Notes under the pieces: generated by a model
Databases searched by the model: none
The model's input: the letters and a program-made list of their open reading frames with translations, nothing else
What the model was told of the DNA's origin: nothing
Part shown: positions 22,988 to 24,071 of the stretch, piece by piece
Layout of the letters: every line of letters starts with the position of its first letter
Position numbering within the stretch: position 1 is the stretch's first letter
From: an uncultured Ruminococcus sp.
Lineage (GTDB): Bacteria; Bacillota; Clostridia; Oscillospirales; Ruminococcaceae
DNA: 24,071 bases
Assembly: GCA_900540005.1 (NCBI GenBank)
Contig: UQEM01000021.1
Location: 1-24,071 of the forward strand
Direction of reading: 5' to 3'
Program-made: the position numbers and the translations under genes

Positions 22988-23016
22988 ATTATACAGCAGC
23001 GCACGATTGAAAACAA
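22988..23016 (-). promoter_or_regulatory. Promoter of the XRE regulator gene
   Basis: On the minus strand TTGTTT (23016-23011) and TATAAT (22993-22988) have a 17-bp spacer, 25 nt before the ATG. The rest of 23017-23084 shows nothing I recognise. Confidence 0.7.
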
Positions 23017-23084
23017 GTCCTGCTTCAGAGATAAATACAATCTATAGTTGTGGCATAGTTTGATAATCTTTAATGAGTTGAACC

Positions 23085-23123
23085 CAAAACTGTCTGCACG
23101 ATTTCTCATGCGGACAGTTTTTG
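23085..23123 (-). terminator. Terminator of the PAP2 operon, overlapping the end of the gene
   Basis: Arms AAAACTGTCTGCA (23086-23098) and TGCGGACAGTTTT (23109-23121) pair over 13 bp with one wobble and a 10-nt loop, followed by TTTT on the minus strand. The last four codons of the PAP2 gene (KLSA) form its 5' arm, and the stop codon lies in the loop. Confidence 0.75.
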
Positions 23124-23672
23124 GTTAGTCTTGGCGGATGATCGGCGTGCTGAAAGCGTATCGGATATTTTGCAGATAATGCAGCCGATAGCGATTCCTA
23201 TCAAAGCTCCTGCCATAACGTCTGTCGGGAAATGCACATAAAGGTACAGTCTTGAGAAAGTGATCATAGCGGCAAGGACAAAAGCAGCCGCGCCGAGCTT
23301 TTTGTTGAAGTGCATGATTATTGTCGCTGCAATAAAAGAGGACATTGTGTGCCCCGAGGGAAACGAGTAGTCCTGCGGGACGGATATCAGGAGCTGGATA
23401 GATTTGTTTATCCAGCATGGACGGTCTCGCGCGACCAGATTTTTCAGCAGGATATTTCCGATAAGTACGCCCGAACATAAACCGCTTCCAAGCATTATGC
23501 CTGTTTTTCGCGACTTGCGGAAAAATAGCATGATGACCGCTGAGGCTATCCAGATCGCTCCGCCATTGCCGAGAAGTGTAATTTTCGGCATGATGAAATC
23601 AAGGAAGGAACAGGTGATGTGTTCGTGTATCCAATTTAATATACTGAAATCAAAGTTTGTTATGGTGTTCAT
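23106..23672 (-). CDS. PAP2-family membrane phosphatase (undecaprenyl/lipid phosphatase-like)
   Basis: 188 aa with about five to six membrane segments. The three PAP2 motifs are all present: KNLVARDRP (Lys77, Arg84), FPSGH (105-108, His108) and SRLYLYVHFPTD (Arg141, His147, Asp151). Enzymes of this class remove phosphate from lipid pyrophosphates or phosphatidic acid on the outer face of the membrane; recycling of undecaprenyl pyrophosphate is the commonest bacterial role but is not proven here. I chose the ATG at 23672 because GGAGG lies 7 nt upstream. It follows the small gene at 23707 by 34 nt with no terminator, so the two are probably one transcript. The C-terminal tail is basic and Ser-rich. 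Confidence 0.92.
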   Translation of the reverse strand: MNTITNFDFSILNWIHEHITCSFLDFIMPKITLLGNGGAIWIASAVIMLFFRKSRKTGIMLGSGLCSGVLIGNILLKNLVARDRPCWINKSIQLLISVPQDYSFPSGHTMSSFIAATIIMHFNKKLGAAAFVLAAMITFSRLYLYVHFPTDVMAGALIGIAIGCIICKISDTLSARRSSAKTNQKLSA

Positions 23673-23706
23673 AGAGCTTTCCTCCGAGAGAGTATTTTTG
23701 CGGATA

Positions 23707-23952
23707 TTATGCAGTAAATGCACTGTTTGTCTGAACGTTGTCGGGAGCTTCTTTCATAGCATATGCTTTCTCGCATACGCTGATGCACGCTTTTACCGCA
23801 AGGATAAGATCGGTATAGGGATTGTATTTCTGACTTTGGCTGTATTCGTTCAGGACGGAATCGAGGTCGCCGCGCTTGATAGGGCCTCTGCATTCCGCTC
23901 TGAGCAGGTCTTGATTTTTAAGTGCGTAGCAATTAAGTGCGCGTTCATACAT
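23707..23952 (-). CDS. Small protein of unknown function, start uncertain
   Basis: From the ATG at 23952 this gives 81 residues, mostly helical by eye (YERALNCYALKNQDLL, DLILAVKACISVCEKAYAM), with three cysteines in the body and no signal or membrane segment. I do not recognise a family. The start is unclear. The frame runs back to a GTG at 24015 that overlaps the upstream stop by four bases (GTGA), giving 102 residues. A very strong Shine-Dalgarno, GGAGGAGGA (23985-23977), instead leads at 7 nt to an ATG at 23969 in another frame, which closes after 38 codons. A frameshift joining that start to this body is possible. It lies upstream of the PAP2 gene in the same direction. Confidence 0.6.
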   Translation of the reverse strand: MYERALNCYALKNQDLLRAECRGPIKRGDLDSVLNEYSQSQKYNPYTDLILAVKACISVCEKAYAMKEAPDNVQTNSAFTA

Positions 23953-24011
23953 AATGTGTTCGCGGACATTTCCGATTCCTCCTCCGAAGTGCACGGAGCA
24001 GCAGAAATCAC

Positions 24012-24071
24012 TCACATATCAGCCGCTTGCTGACGCCATGTTGAAAATTCATGATGAGGACGAAGAAAATG
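24012..24071 (-). CDS. C-terminal end of an unidentified gene (5' part outside window)
   Basis: The minus-strand frame is open from the window edge to a TGA at 24014-24012, giving 19 residues ending HHEFSTWRQQAADM. The HxFxxWR pattern recalls the C-terminal catalytic-His region of esterases of the PF00756 type, but 19 residues are too few for a firm call. The downstream gene begins within or just after its stop. Confidence 0.35.
   Translation of the reverse strand, partial: HFLRPHHEFSTWRQQAADM

Noticed and set aside
23404..24033. 209-codon open frame on the + strand opposite the PAP2 and small genes
   Set aside because: It is antisense to the PAP2 motifs, which are unmistakable, and shows no translation start or family features.
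1..24071. CRISPR array, tRNA, rRNA or prophage genes
   Set aside because: No regularly spaced repeats, cloverleaf sequences, rRNA cores or phage structural genes were seen on either strand.

Overview
The window reads as a chromosomal segment from a fibre-degrading gut or rumen Clostridia bacterium, most likely a Ruminococcus. The evidence is a secreted protease ending in a cellulosomal type I dockerin, a CotH-family lipoprotein of the sort common in ruminococci, Firmicutes-style AGGAGG ribosome binding sites and sigma-A promoters, and an alpha-galactoside uptake operon. The species call is inference; no 16S rRNA or other marker gene is present.

Layout. 1-615: the tail of an IS66-type transposase, its terminator and a 3'-truncated lipoprotein gene, i.e. 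a remodelled edge. 757-5273 (+): a promoter followed by a divergent type IIA topoisomerase pair (ParE/GyrB-like and ParC/GyrA-like) with a small putative zinc-ribbon gene between the subunits, closed by a bidirectional terminator. 5354-10676 (-): an alpha-galactoside operon (lipoprotein binding protein, two permeases, GH36 alpha-galactosidase), facing a divergent AraC-family regulator (10914-11768, +). The divergent promoter region carries a perfect 16-bp inverted repeat that is probably the AraC operator. 11853-16239 (-): CotH-family lipoprotein, HflX GTPase and an SGNH/GDSL hydrolase; the last two are coupled by an ATGA overlap. 16316-16639: an N-terminally truncated GNAT acetyltransferase. 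16803-19184 (+): M6-type metalloprotease with a propeller-like region and a dockerin. 19217-20601 (+): promoter, crcB-type fluoride riboswitch with terminator, and a cation/proton antiporter. 20674-22078 (+): MATE exporter whose promoter spacer contains a perfect palindrome. 22075-22962 (-): XRE regulator converging on the MATE gene and sharing its terminator. 23106-24071 (-): PAP2 phosphatase, a small unknown protein, and the last codons of an unidentified gene.

How the genes work together. The AraC regulator, binding protein, permeases and alpha-galactosidase form a self-contained alpha-galactoside (raffinose/melibiose-type) import and hydrolysis unit without its own ATPase. The dockerin protease and CotH lipoprotein belong to the extracellular and cell-surface side of the organism. 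The fluoride riboswitch plus antiporter is an ion-stress module. The topoisomerase operon probably supplies a second type IIA enzyme beside the housekeeping gyrase, which is not in this window.

The points most worth a second look are the topoisomerase operon (zinc-ribbon partner, no GyrA box, Gln at the quinolone-contact serine), the non-canonical fluoride riboswitch driving an antiporter, the AraC operator geometry, and the MATE promoter palindrome. I saw no CRISPR array, tRNA, rRNA or prophage.
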